Assembly: GCA_002083395.1 (NCBI GenBank)
Contig: LWDH01000057.1
Span: 1-58,203 of the forward strand
From: Proteobacteria bacterium SG_bin4
GTDB lineage: Bacteria; Pseudomonadota; Gammaproteobacteria; Burkholderiales; Nitrosomonadaceae
Length of the DNA: 58,203 nucleotides
Direction of reading: 5' to 3'
Shown: one piece after another, positions 15,399-24,709 of the stretch
How positions within the stretch are numbered: the first letter of the stretch is position 1
Layout: every line of letters begins with the position of its first letter
Notes under the pieces: model-generated
The model's database searches: none
Told to the model about the DNA's origin: nothing
Seen by the model: only the letters and a program-made list of their open reading frames with translations
Position numbers and translations under genes: made by a program

Positions 15399-16424
15399 AT
15401 GAATCCACAAGAAGCGCTTCAGCGACTGATTGAGCACCAGGAAATCATGCACGATGACATGACTTCCTTGATGCGCCAAATCATGCAAGGTGAGGTTTCT
15501 CCTGTTTTAATCGCGGCCATTATCACCGGCCTGCGCGTAAAAAAAGAAACTGTTGGTGAAATTGCGGCTGCAGCCCAAGTGATGCGGGAATTTGCGGCCA
15601 AAGTCGATGTTCAGAACAGCGCATATCTGGTTGATACCTGCGGCACTGGTGGTGATTCCGCGCATACTTTCAATATCTCAACAGCCTCGGCATTTGTCGC
15701 CGCCGCCGCCGGCGCTCGTGTCGCGAAACATGGCGGTCGGTCGGTCTCCAGCAAATCCGGCAGCGCAGACGTTTTGGAAGCATTGGGTGTTAATCTTAAT
15801 CAGACGCCGTTGCAAGTTGCGGAAAGCATCCGTGAAATCGGTGTAGGATTTATGTTTGCCCCCAATTATCATGCTGCGATGAAACATGCTGCACCAGTCC
15901 GCCGCGAATTGGGCATCAAAACGTTATTCAATATTCTTGGACCGCTAACCAATCCGGCTAATGCGAAAAGACAAGTCCTAGGTGTGTTTTCCGATGAACT
16001 AGTCGAGCCTTTGGCGCAAGTTCTGCAGCGTTTGGGAAGCGAACACGTACTGATTGTCCATGGTAAGGATGGACTGGATGAAATCACGATTACTGGCGAA
16101 ACCAGAATCGGGGAGATGAAAAATAATCGGATTACTGTGTTCTCGGTCCGGCCGGAAGATTTTAATCTCAAAACCGCTGCAATTAACGCGATTCGCGTCA
16201 CGGACAATGAACAGGCCAAAAGAATGCTGCTTTCGGTATTGGAAAACACTGCCGGACCTGCGCGGGATATTGTGTTGATGAACGCTGGCGCGGCAATTTA
16301 TACCGCTGGGATTACCGATTCGCTCGAATCAGGGATAACAGCCGCGCTGCGGGCAATCGAAAGTGGCGCTGCGCTGAAGAAACTTCACGATCTCGTTGAA
16401 TTTACCCACCGGGATCCTGCGTAA
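15399..16424 (+). CDS. trpD: Anthranilate phosphoribosyltransferase
   Basis: 341 residues, standard for TrpD. It joins anthranilate to PRPP in tryptophan synthesis. The PRPP-binding glycine-rich loop DTCGTGGDSAHTFNIST is at ~79, and KHGGRSVSSKSGSADVLEALG-type sequence follows at ~107. The second metal-binding motif is DGLDEITI (~224). It lies 34 bases after trpG and 6 bases before trpC, so all three are presumably one transcript. Confidence 0.96.
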   Translation: MNPQEALQRLIEHQEIMHDDMTSLMRQIMQGEVSPVLIAAIITGLRVKKETVGEIAAAAQVMREFAAKVDVQNSAYLVDTCGTGGDSAHTFNISTASAFVAAAAGARVAKHGGRSVSSKSGSADVLEALGVNLNQTPLQVAESIREIGVGFMFAPNYHAAMKHAAPVRRELGIKTLFNILGPLTNPANAKRQVLGVFSDELVEPLAQVLQRLGSEHVLIVHGKDGLDEITITGETRIGEMKNNRITVFSVRPEDFNLKTAAINAIRVTDNEQAKRMLLSVLENTAGPARDIVLMNAGAAIYTAGITDSLESGITAALRAIESGAALKKLHDLVEFTHRDPA

Positions 16425-16430
16425 AATATT

Positions 16431-17294
16431 ATGTCCGATATCTTAAAAAAAATATTGACCGTTAAAAAGCAAGAAATTGCTGCTGCCGAGGCGCTAAAAC
16501 CCTATACGGCGCTACTCAAGGAAGCTCAATCCACACCGCCGCCACGAGATTTTATTGGCGCGATCCAAAACAAAATTAAAGCGGGGCAATCAGCGGTAAT
16601 CGCGGAAATTAAGCAGGCCAGCCCTAGCAAAGGTGTTTTACGCGGATCAGCATCCGGCGGTGCGCAAGCATTCGAATTCATACCCGATGAGATCGCTCGA
16701 ACTTATGCCCAGCATGGCGCGGCATGCCTGTCCGTGCTGACGGATAAGCAGTTCTTCATGGGGGATCCTGAATATCTGCAAGCAGCGCGCGCAGCTTGTT
16801 CTCTGCCGGTGTTGCGTAAAGATTTTATTCTTGAAGATTATCAAATCGCCGAAGCGCGTGCGATGAATGCAGATTGTATTTTACTGATTGTCAGCGCTTT
16901 CTTGCTCGAGACTGAAAACGACTGCGCCTCAGCTAATTCAAAAACTGCTCCGATCGCTCGCATGTTAAGGCTTGAGCAATTAGCCCAGTCATTGGGTATG
17001 GCGGTTCTGGTTGAAGTTCATGATGCCGCCGAACTTGAAATGGCGCTTCAGCTATCAACTCCGCTGATTGGAATTAATAACCGGAATTTAAGGACATTTG
17101 AAACAACTCTTGACACCACGTTGGGATTATTAAGCAGAATCCCATCCGATAGAATTGTTGTCACTGAAAGCGGTATTCATACACCTGCCGATGTTGCGCT
17201 GATGCGTGCTCATCGAGTAAATGCGTTTCTTGTTGGCGAAGCTTTTATGCGAGCCGAAGATCCCGGCGTTGAGCTTTCACGGCTATTTTTCTAG
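16431..17294 (+). CDS. trpC: Indole-3-glycerol phosphate synthase
   Basis: 287 residues of (beta/alpha)8 barrel. Motifs are VIAEIKQASPSKG (~56), LSVLTDKQFFMG (~100), PVLRKDFI (~125) and the phosphate-binding GINNRNLRTFE and ESGIHTPADV near the C-terminus. It closes the indole ring in tryptophan synthesis. There is a slightly long loop (residues ~160-175, NDCASANSKT) compared with the common ~265-residue form. Last gene of the trpGDC operon; IS remnants follow. Confidence 0.96.
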   Translation: MSDILKKILTVKKQEIAAAEALKPYTALLKEAQSTPPPRDFIGAIQNKIKAGQSAVIAEIKQASPSKGVLRGSASGGAQAFEFIPDEIARTYAQHGAACLSVLTDKQFFMGDPEYLQAARAACSLPVLRKDFILEDYQIAEARAMNADCILLIVSAFLLETENDCASANSKTAPIARMLRLEQLAQSLGMAVLVEVHDAAELEMALQLSTPLIGINNRNLRTFETTLDTTLGLLSRIPSDRIVVTESGIHTPADVALMRAHRVNAFLVGEAFMRAEDPGVELSRLFF

Positions 17295-17345
17295 GCTATG
17301 AAGTAACAGCGAAAAACTGGTAACTTGTTACTCTACCGAGATAAA

Positions 17346-17940
17346 AAAGAAGCGCAATAATGTTTTCCAGGTGCATGCTGTTAATGCAGAAGGGCGGGTA
17401 GTAGAACGCAAGCAATTAAAGCGAAGCAAGGTATTGTCGTGAGTTACGAGGATAGAGCCTTGCCTGATTGGCATGGAAGCCTATAACGGCATGCATCACC
17501 GGACGCGCAAGCTGAGCGAACTGGGACATACGGTGCGGCCGATGGCGGCACGCTTCATCAAGCCTTGTTTGAAGCCGAACTAATCGGATATGCTTGATGC
17601 GGAAGCCGTTTGTGAAGCAATGCGACGCCCGAGGATGCGCTTCGTTTCGGTTAAATCAGCACAACAACAAGCGGTATTGCACCTGCATCACAACCGCCGG
17701 CTATTGGTTGGCCAGCACACCGCTCTGATCAACCACACACATGGATTGCTGATAGAACTTTGTATTGTAATTGCAGTAGACTCCGGTGCACCCAGTAAAT
17801 GAGGCGAGATGGCTATCTGCGCACTTTGATGATCCACGGCGCGGCGTACCGTGATCAGGCATTTACGTACGCGGCAACAAGCCGGTAAAGTGCATTATCG
17901 CAATCGCATCAACAAGTCACCTGACCTTGATAACATCGCA
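17346..17940 (+). mobile_element. IS110-family insertion sequence remnant
   Basis: Broken frames read NNVFQVHAVNAEGRVVERKQ, then CLIGMEAYNGMHHRTRKLSE, KPCLKPN-stop-SDMLDAEAVCEAM and QQAVLHLHHNRRLLVGQHTA, the N-terminal DEDD catalytic half of an IS110/IS1111 transposase. A C-terminal scrap, GYLRTLMIHGA, follows near 17815. The start codon, the middle of the gene and both ends are missing, and there are stops at the KPN-SDM position. It fills the 748-base gap between trpC and the methyltransferase gene; nothing else is seen there. Confidence 0.85.
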
Positions 17941-18042
17941 AAGCTTAATTTCTTTCACGTTGTTTCGTTAAAGTGATCTTCTACAATATTACAGTATTCC
18001 CAATATCTATTTTTATTAAGAAACTTCTATAGGGAGAAATTC

Positions 18043-18945
18043 GTGAGCAATAAAATCTCAAATAATGTTTGGAAAATCATCGCTTGCCCACAGTGTGGAA
18101 CATCTCTTCAAGAATCACCTCAGAATGTAACCTGTAGCAGTTGTCAAACAAAGTATGAATTCAACAAATCGGGCGCTATTGATTTGAGGTTGCAGCATGA
18201 AAAAAAATATCGATATGATTTTTCGTTAGGAACGCAGTTGATACCTGAATCAGGGTTTGATTTTTCCACACTACCCGAGAAAAGTAATCCAGAAGTAGAT
18301 TTCTCTAAACATGATGCTCCATTTCACCTTACAAGAGAAACTCTAAGTTATTTTCCAAAAGCAAAAGATAAAACCAGTTTAATGCTTGATCTTGGTTGCG
18401 GAACCGGCTTACATAAAGAAGTCTGCGAATATGCAGGATTTGAATATGTAGGCTTGGATTATGATTCAAATGAAGCTTCCATACTTGGTGATGCGCACGC
18501 TCTGCCTTTTAAGGACGATAGTTTTGATTTCATACTTTCGATAGCTGTTCTTGAACATATAAGATTTCCTTTTGTTTCAATGAAAGAAGCCTATAGAGTA
18601 TTAAAGCCTGACGGCATCTTCATAGGAACAGTAGCTTTTCTCGAGCCATTTCATGGCGATAGTTATTATCATCACACACACTTGGGAACTTATAATTCCT
18701 TGCAACAAGGTGGTTTTAAAATCGAAAAAGTTTGCCCTAGCGATAAATGGACGGTATTGATGGCACAAGCGAATATAGCATTATTTCCCAAGTTACCTCC
18801 TTTACTTTCAAAATCATTAGTAATGCCTTTACAAATCTTGCACAAAAGCTGGTGGAAATTAGGCGCTTTTTTCTCGAATAAAGCCTCTGAAGCAACTCGT
18901 GTAAGGAATACCACTGGAGCATTCACCTTCATCGCCCGAAAATAA
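18043..18945 (+). CDS. Class I SAM-dependent methyltransferase with N-terminal zinc ribbon
   Basis: 300 residues. The first 40 form a Trm112-like zinc ribbon (Cys15, Cys18, Cys31, Cys34). The methyltransferase core follows, with SAM motif I MLDLGCGTG (~115-123), the acidic end of strand 2 in GLDYD, and IAVLEHIRFP as motif IV. Sequences of this layout often modify sugars, lipids or small molecules near surface polysaccharide loci, but the substrate is unknown. The start is GTG with AGGGAG upstream. The gene is AT-rich next to its neighbours and lies between two IS remnants, which points to horizontal transfer. Confidence 0.82.
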   Translation: MSNKISNNVWKIIACPQCGTSLQESPQNVTCSSCQTKYEFNKSGAIDLRLQHEKKYRYDFSLGTQLIPESGFDFSTLPEKSNPEVDFSKHDAPFHLTRETLSYFPKAKDKTSLMLDLGCGTGLHKEVCEYAGFEYVGLDYDSNEASILGDAHALPFKDDSFDFILSIAVLEHIRFPFVSMKEAYRVLKPDGIFIGTVAFLEPFHGDSYYHHTHLGTYNSLQQGGFKIEKVCPSDKWTVLMAQANIALFPKLPPLLSKSLVMPLQILHKSWWKLGAFFSNKASEATRVRNTTGAFTFIARK

Positions 18946-19013
18946 TTAAGTGGTAAAGGAGATATGGTAATCCCCCCGAAAAAGAGCTATAGCCAAGTCT
19001 GGTATATAGAGAA

Positions 19014-19766
19014 TCAAGCGGCTTGCTGTTTTTGATCTCCATTTTGTTTAACGCCGTTAACGAATTTTATGCCTTGAATGACATCCGCTAACAATTTATA
19101 GCCCCTCAGCCAGAACCATTTCTTCTGCGCTACTTCCGTCAGTTTGAACGCCATCGTCAAGGTTGTTGTCCGGCTTCCACAGTTTTTGGTTTTAGCTGTT
19201 CTCAGCCGAGCCGTTACGAAGATTGATTCGACTGGGTTAGTCGTTCTAATGTGTTGCCAATTTTCTGCAGGATAATCATAGAAGGCCAGCATGGAATCTT
19301 TATCCTTTGCCAGGCATTCCATCGCTTTAGGATATTTCGGGCTAAAACGTTCTATACAATGATCAAAAGCTTCATAAGCCTTTTCCCGTGTTTCTGCCTG
19401 CCAGATATTGTGCAGTGCCTCCTTGACCTTGGGTTGCAGGGCTTTCGGCAGTTTCTCCAATACTATTAGCGGTTTTGTGTACCCAGCAGCGCTGCTGATC
19501 GGTGTCCGGCCAGCATTTGGCAACAGCTTTCCAGAATTCCAAAGCACCGTCACCTACTGCCAGTTTGGGCGCTTCCTCAAGGCCACGCTGCTTCAAATCC
19601 ATCAATACTTCCGTCCAGCTTGCTTCAGACTCACGATAGCCGTCCGACAACGCACCTCCGTTTCTATCGCCGCCGCTAGCATTTTATGTGCTTCTTCTCG
19701 TAACACTTCCTGCAGCGGATCATTTTGTTCTGGTTTATTCAGCTTAAAAACATTACTATCTGTCAT
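19014..19766 (-). pseudogene. IS256-family transposase, internally deleted and frameshifted
   Basis: From the ATG at 19766, MTDSNVFKLNKPEQNDPLQE is the N-terminus of an IS256-type transposase. After ETEVR the frame jumps to SDGYRESEASWTEVLMDLKQ and KLAVGDGALEFWKAVAK, so roughly the first DDE Asp region is deleted. A second frameshift near 19480 (HKTAN-insertion) separates it from LEKLPKALQPKVKEAL and the intact C-terminus ending DQKQQAA. It cannot make an active transposase. I could not identify clean terminal inverted repeats. It occupies most of the 18946-20013 gap. Confidence 0.88.
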
Positions 19767-20013
19767 GCGGTGTTTTCCTCTTTTTATTGGTCGATCTGCC
19801 GCGATCTCTACCAACAGGTTACACCGCTTTCTTCTCCATTGTCATACACCAGAAATAATCATAGCTCAAAGATAATCTGGGTATACTAAAAGCCGATCAA
19901 TAAAACATGGGGAAAATAAATCCGGCTTACATCATTCTGTTTTTTTAATTCAATCAATAAGTCTTCTCATGAAATTGATCAAGATGTGCTAACGTTAAAT
20001 TCTTGGAGGTTGT

Positions 20014-21069
20014 ATGAAAGCAATTTTATTTTTGGCATTAATTGTAAGTTCCTATAGTTACGCGCAAAGTGGACACGATCATCAAAGCGATTCAACTAAA
20101 AAAGGTGATCAACATGGTGACATGCACGGCGGTGATCATCATGGTATGGGCGGAATGATGATGCACGGCGGGCATCACAAACTGGATAAAGCCACACTGA
20201 AACATTTCTTTGAGCCGTTGCCGGCATCGATTATTGATGAGAAAAAACACGCTGCTTTGATAGCGCTTGGCAAAAAACTGTATCTCGATCCTCGGCTTTC
20301 GATCAATGACACGATTTCTTGCAATTCTTGTCATCAGCTGACCAATTTCGGCGTCGATAGCCAACCGACCTCGCCCGGTCATGACGGTACACGCGGCGGC
20401 AGGAATTCTCCAACCACTTTCAACGCCGCGTTGCATATCGCTCAATTCTGGGATGGCCGCGCCAAGGATGTTGAAGAACAAGCGCTTGGTCCGATACTGA
20501 ATCCGATCGAAATGGGTATGCCGAGCGAGGAAGCCGTCGTCAACAAGCTGAAAAAAATCGACGAATACAAAACCATGTTCGCCGAGGCTTTCAAGGATGA
20601 AAAAGACCCGATTCAATACAAAAATATCGGTAAAGCCATCGGTGCTTTCGAGCGCACGTTATTAACACCTTCACGCTTCGATGATTATCTCAAAGGTGAC
20701 GAAAAAGCCTTGAATGACGCCGAGAAACGCGGCTTGCAAAAATTTATCCACATGGGGTGCGCCAATTGCCATAACGGTGTAGCCATCGGTGGAAATTCGT
20801 ACAAAAAAATCGGACTGGTCGAACCGTATGAAACCAAAGATCTCGGCAGATACGAGGTAACCGGTCTGGAAACCGATAAAAAAGTGTTTAAAGTACCAAG
20901 TCTGAGAAACATCGCCAAAACCGGTCCTTATTTCCATGACGGTTCCGTCGCCACGTTGGAACAAGCCATTGAAGAGATGGCGGAACATCAACTGGGTCGA
21001 GAAGTCGGTCCCGGATTTGTCGAAGATGTTAAAGCTTTCCTGAGCGCACTGACCAGTAAAGCAAAATAA
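20014..21069 (+). CDS. Dihaem cytochrome c peroxidase (CCP/MauG family)
   Basis: 351 residues. A signal peptide ends near YSYAQ, then a striking His/Met/Gly-rich segment occupies about residues 19-56. The peroxidase core has two c-type haem sites, CNSCH (~103) and CANCH (~248), and the conserved NSPTTFNAALHIAQFWDGRA and NPIEMGMP. Periplasmic enzymes of this family reduce hydrogen peroxide to water with electrons from cytochrome c or a cupredoxin. Nitrosomonas is known to make one. The metal-binding-like leader is unusual for the family. TTGGAGG lies upstream of the ATG, and a strong hairpin follows the gene. Confidence 0.93.
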   Translation: MKAILFLALIVSSYSYAQSGHDHQSDSTKKGDQHGDMHGGDHHGMGGMMMHGGHHKLDKATLKHFFEPLPASIIDEKKHAALIALGKKLYLDPRLSINDTISCNSCHQLTNFGVDSQPTSPGHDGTRGGRNSPTTFNAALHIAQFWDGRAKDVEEQALGPILNPIEMGMPSEEAVVNKLKKIDEYKTMFAEAFKDEKDPIQYKNIGKAIGAFERTLLTPSRFDDYLKGDEKALNDAEKRGLQKFIHMGCANCHNGVAIGGNSYKKIGLVEPYETKDLGRYEVTGLETDKKVFKVPSLRNIAKTGPYFHDGSVATLEQAIEEMAEHQLGREVGPGFVEDVKAFLSALTSKAK

Positions 21070-21084
21070 CAAGTTGTAAATTCT

Positions 21085-21138
21085 GACCGGGAAATTTATT
21101 TTCACAAAGGGTTGCATGCAACCTATGATTTCCCGGTC
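21085..21138 (+). terminator. Large nested hairpin after the peroxidase gene
   Basis: GACCGGGAAAT (21085-21095) pairs perfectly with ATTTCCCGGTC (21128-21138), and inside it GGTTGCATGCAACC (21110-21123) is a complete 14-base palindrome. It begins 16 bases after the stop. There is no clear T-run, so termination or mRNA protection is inferred from position. Confidence 0.65.
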
Positions 21139-21229
21139 TGTTAACCGGCAGCAGAGTTAATTGTTAATTTCTAACAGTTATACTCTACTACATCCAATCA
21201 CAATTCCTGGTTTTAGCCGCTTTCAACCC

Positions 21230-21251
21230 GTTCAATCGCCACCGATTGAAC
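21230..21251. promoter_or_regulatory. Perfect palindrome upstream of the PatZ-like gene
   Basis: GTTCAATCG (21230-21238) and CGATTGAAC (21243-21251) are perfect arms around CCAC, 76 bases before the GTG start. It could be a repressor operator or a leader hairpin; no family match is recognised. Confidence 0.4.
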
Positions 21252-21327
21252 GTTACCGATACAAATAGTTTCGTTGGTTTTCTTATGCTAGCCTCATAAG
21301 TACGTAAAAGTTCATAAGGACTGTCCG

Positions 21328-24006
21328 GTGAACAAACACTACCTCCACGCTATGTTTCATCCTCAGTCGGTTGCGGTGATCGGCGCCAGCAATCGCGAAA
21401 ATTCGGTCGGTGGCGTGGTGTTCCGCAATATGTTGGATAATGGTTTTCAAGGCAAACTCTACGCAGTAAACCCCAATCACGATGAGATTCAAGGCCAGCG
21501 GGCTTATGCCAGTATCGAGCAAATTGATAAACCGGTGGATCTGGCAGTCATCATCACCCGCGCTGCTCTAGTACCCGATATTATTGAGTCATGCGGCAAA
21601 CACGGTGTGCGCTTTGCCTTGATATTGTCTGCCGGATTCCGCGAAACCGGGCCGCAGGGAGCTGCTTTGGAGCGCTCGGTGATTGAAAACGCAAGGCGGT
21701 ACGGCATGCGACTGATCGGCCCCAATTGCCTCGGCATTTTATGTCCGGCATCCGGTTTAAATGCCACGTTCAGCAAAGGTAGTGTCCAAGCGGGAAATCT
21801 GGCATTGATTTCGCAATCGGGCGCTTTCTGCACGGCGATTATGGATTGGGCAAAACCGAACGATGTCGGTTTCTCCTGCATCATTTCGATGGGCGCGGCT
21901 GCCGCTATGGATTTTGGCGAAATACTCGATTATTTGGCGACTGACCGGTACACCGAAAGTATTCTGCTGTATATCGAAGGTATTCAGCGCGCCCGTAGTT
22001 TTATGAGCGCCTTGCGCGCCGCTGCCAGGATTAAGCCGATTTTTATCGTCAAGGCAGGGCGTCACTCAACCGGTTCTGCCGCAGCATTCTCGCATACCGG
22101 CGCATTGGTCGGATCGGACGATGTGTTTGACGCGGCACTGCAACGCGCAGGAGTCGTGCGGGTAGAAACCATCGTGCAACTATTTTCCGCAGCCAAAGCG
22201 CTCTCGACCCATCTCCATCCTAGCGGTAATCGATTGGCAATTGTAACCAATGGCGGCGGACCAGGCGTTATGGCAGCGGACCGGGCAACCGATCTGGGCG
22301 TAACAATCGCAACGCTTTCCGATGTAACGATCAAGCAACTTAGCGTCCAATTGCCAGATACATGGTCCCACGCCAATCCGCTCGATATCATCGGCGATGC
22401 GACCGCTGAACGTTATCAACATGCGATTACTTGCTGCATGCAAGACGATGGTGTCGACGGTGTGCTGGTCATTCTGACACCCCAAGCAATGACGCAGCCA
22501 CTTGCCGTGGCTCACACAGTTATCGATGTCGCAGCGAAATTCAACAAGCCGCTGATTGCTTGCTGGATGGGCGAAGTGCAAGTCGCCGAAAGCAGGCAAG
22601 CGTTTGATCAAGCAAAAATACCTAATTTCCGTACGCCTGAACCCGCAGTGGAAGTATTCTCATTTATTTCTGCTTACTATCAAAACCAGCAATTGCTGCT
22701 GCAAACACCGGGACCACTTGCATATCATAGCGAACCCGACGAGGAAGGTGCTCGCATGCTGATTGAAAGCGCATTGGCAGACCATCGGAAAATCTTGAGT
22801 GAAGTCGAATCCAAAGCCATTTTGGCAGCATTTCGCATACCGATTGCCAAAGCGCTGGTAGCCCGATCACCGAACGAGGCCCTATTAATTGCTGAAGAAT
22901 TGGGCTTTCCGGTGGTGATGAAAATCAATTCCCCCGATATTACCCATAAATCCGATGCCGGCGGCATCTGTCTCAATGTCGGTAATGCGCAAGCGGTGCG
23001 GTCGTCTTACCATGAAATCATTCAATCAGTGCAGAAGCACAACCCTAATGCACGCATTGACGGAATTGTCATTGAACCGATGGTGATTAAACCCAATGGC
23101 CGGGAATTGATGGTGGGTGCTACGGCCGATGCGGTTTTCGGTCCGGTGATTACGTTCGGGGCCGGCGGCGTGCTGGTGGAAGTTCTCGGTGATCGCGCTG
23201 TCGCCCTGCCGCCATTGAACAGTTTTCTGGTGAAAGACATGATACAACGCACGCGCATCGCGAAATTGCTTGGCCACTTCCGCCAGATGCCGCCCATCGA
23301 AATGGCGGCACTGGAAAATATGTTACTGCGCGTATCGGAAATGGTGTGTGAATTACCGTGGATCAAGGAACTGGATATCAATCCGCTAATTGTCGACGAA
23401 TATGGCGCATGCGCAGTCGATGCCCGCATCATCGTCGATTATTTGTCCCCGTCTGCCGATCGCTATGCACATATGGCGATCCATCCGTATCCAACCCACC
23501 TGATTACGCACTGGCAATTAGCGGATGGCACCGATCTGATAATCCGTCCTATTCGTCCGGAAGACGCGGAGATAGAGCAGGATTTTGTACGCGGTTTATC
23601 TGCGGAATCCAAATATTTCCGTTTCATGGATACACTGCAAGAACTCTCGCAGACCATGCTGGTACGCTTCACGCAAATCGATTACGACCGGGAAATGGCA
23701 CTGATCGCCGTATTACAACAAGATAACCAGGAAAAAGAACTCGGTGTATGCCGCTATATTGCCAGTGCCGATGGTCAGTCATGCGAATTTGCGTTGGTGG
23801 TCGCTGACGAGTGGCAGAATAAAGGAATTGGCAACAAGCTCATGAACTGCTTGTTCAATGCCGCCCGTGCCAAAGGAATCAGTGTTATGGAAGGCGAAGT
23901 GCTGGAAGCCAATCATGCCATGCTGGAACTCGTTCGACGGTTGGGATTTGAAATAACGGTTAGCGCCGAGGATGTATCGATTATGCAGATAGTCAAACAG
24001 CTTTGA
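21328..24006 (+). CDS. Acyl-CoA synthetase (NDP-forming)-like / GNAT acetyltransferase fusion, PatZ type
   Basis: 892 residues. Domain order: CoA-binding Rossmann domain (GASNRENSVGGVVF, ~14-27), succinyl-CoA-synthetase-like domains with FSHTGALVGSDD (~253, the site of the phospho-His in true synthetases), an ATP-grasp domain (~490-700; GFPVVMKINSPDITHKSDAG) and a C-terminal GNAT domain (~725-890; ADEWQNKGIGNKLM is the acetyl-CoA loop). This is the architecture of Pat/PatZ (YfiQ) protein lysine acetyltransferases, which silence acetyl-CoA synthetase and other enzymes. Whether the synthetase half is active cannot be decided here; the His motif is kept. The start is GTG. Confidence 0.9.
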   Translation: MNKHYLHAMFHPQSVAVIGASNRENSVGGVVFRNMLDNGFQGKLYAVNPNHDEIQGQRAYASIEQIDKPVDLAVIITRAALVPDIIESCGKHGVRFALILSAGFRETGPQGAALERSVIENARRYGMRLIGPNCLGILCPASGLNATFSKGSVQAGNLALISQSGAFCTAIMDWAKPNDVGFSCIISMGAAAAMDFGEILDYLATDRYTESILLYIEGIQRARSFMSALRAAARIKPIFIVKAGRHSTGSAAAFSHTGALVGSDDVFDAALQRAGVVRVETIVQLFSAAKALSTHLHPSGNRLAIVTNGGGPGVMAADRATDLGVTIATLSDVTIKQLSVQLPDTWSHANPLDIIGDATAERYQHAITCCMQDDGVDGVLVILTPQAMTQPLAVAHTVIDVAAKFNKPLIACWMGEVQVAESRQAFDQAKIPNFRTPEPAVEVFSFISAYYQNQQLLLQTPGPLAYHSEPDEEGARMLIESALADHRKILSEVESKAILAAFRIPIAKALVARSPNEALLIAEELGFPVVMKINSPDITHKSDAGGICLNVGNAQAVRSSYHEIIQSVQKHNPNARIDGIVIEPMVIKPNGRELMVGATADAVFGPVITFGAGGVLVEVLGDRAVALPPLNSFLVKDMIQRTRIAKLLGHFRQMPPIEMAALENMLLRVSEMVCELPWIKELDINPLIVDEYGACAVDARIIVDYLSPSADRYAHMAIHPYPTHLITHWQLADGTDLIIRPIRPEDAEIEQDFVRGLSAESKYFRFMDTLQELSQTMLVRFTQIDYDREMALIAVLQQDNQEKELGVCRYIASADGQSCEFALVVADEWQNKGIGNKLMNCLFNAARAKGISVMEGEVLEANHAMLELVRRLGFEITVSAEDVSIMQIVKQL

Positions 24007-24119
24007 AATGATTTACTTTATCGCACTTGATGACATGATTCTTTTTGATAGATTTTCATAAATCCAGCTATACTGACTTAAAATTATCTGCATATTCAAA
24101 GAAACCAAGGATTACAGCG

Positions 24120-24551
24120 ATGAAAATACTGACAATATCGATGCCCATATTGATAATAATGAGTTTATCCGCTTGCTCCACAACCGGTCCGGTCATATAC
24201 CCGAATTCACATTTTTTATCAGTCGGTAAACAAGCAGCTGAAAGCGATATCGAAGCTTGCAAAGAATTAGCAGAATCGGCGGGAGCCAAGGAAGGTACCG
24301 GGCAATTGGCCAATGTTGCGACCGGGACAGCAATGGGCGCTGGCGTTGGCGCGGCGAGCGGCGCTGTAGGCGGAGCAATTTACGGCGCAGCCGGTCAAGG
24401 CTCGCTCATCGGTGCAGCCAGTGGTGCCACCGCAGGACTCCTCAGAGCTTTATTATTTTCTTCAAGAACTTCGAAACCCAATCAAGCGTATATCAACTTT
24501 GTATCGCGTTGTTTACAAGAAAAGGGATATGAAGTAACCGGTTGGCAATAG
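24120..24551 (+). CDS. Glycine-zipper lipoprotein
   Basis: 143 residues. A lipoprotein signal ends at the lipobox LSAC (Cys19). After a short polar region comes a long Gly/Ala-rich stretch with GxxxG spacing (GTAMGAGVGAASGAVGGAIY, ~75-115), a glycine zipper that tends to form helical hairpins in membranes. A C-terminal Cys-containing tail (SRCLQEKGYEV) follows. Proteins of this type sit in the outer membrane of proteobacteria with no assigned reaction. I chose the ATG at 24120 over 24045 because the lipoprotein signal begins there. Confidence 0.82.
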   Translation: MKILTISMPILIIMSLSACSTTGPVIYPNSHFLSVGKQAAESDIEACKELAESAGAKEGTGQLANVATGTAMGAGVGAASGAVGGAIYGAAGQGSLIGAASGATAGLLRALLFSSRTSKPNQAYINFVSRCLQEKGYEVTGWQ

Positions 24552-24558
24552 CTGAGAT

Positions 24559-24580
24559 GTGCTGGTTATTTTTCCAGCAC
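24559..24580. terminator. Hairpin between convergent genes
   Basis: GTGCTGG (24559-24565) and CCAGCAC (24574-24580) are perfect arms around TTATTTTT. It lies 8 bases after the lipoprotein stop and just beyond the small minus-strand ORF at 24593, so it could serve both directions. Confidence 0.55.
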
Positions 24581-24592
24581 CGGCAGCTTTTC

Positions 24593-24709
24593 CTAAAAAC
24601 CACCAGCTCTTTCGGTTACCAGCAACGCCAATATTCCTATCAGCAAAACAATGACCCATTTAAGATGATGCGCAATATTGCGCAGCAATACTTTTATTTC
24701 TTCATCCAT
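24593..24709 (-). CDS. Small membrane protein, hypothetical
   Basis: A 38-residue frame starting MDEEIKVLLRNIAHHLKW, followed by one hydrophobic segment (VIVLLIGILALLV) and a short TERAGGF tail. The composition, an acidic amphipathic start, one membrane helix and a hairpin after the stop, looks like a genuine small inner-membrane protein. There is no strong ribosome site before the ATG, and no family is recognised. The rest of 24552-24830 is empty. Confidence 0.45.
   Translation of the reverse strand: MDEEIKVLLRNIAHHLKWVIVLLIGILALLVTERAGGF

Noticed and set aside
18960..19880. Possible terminal inverted repeats of the IS256 remnant (AGCTATAGCC... at left and ATAGCTCAAAG... at right).
   Set aside because: The similarity is weak and the two segments are in direct, not inverted, orientation, so they cannot be called IS ends.
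21504..23432. Long reverse-strand open frames inside the PatZ-like gene.
   Set aside because: They are codon-bias shadows of the real gene; no start signals or recognisable protein features.
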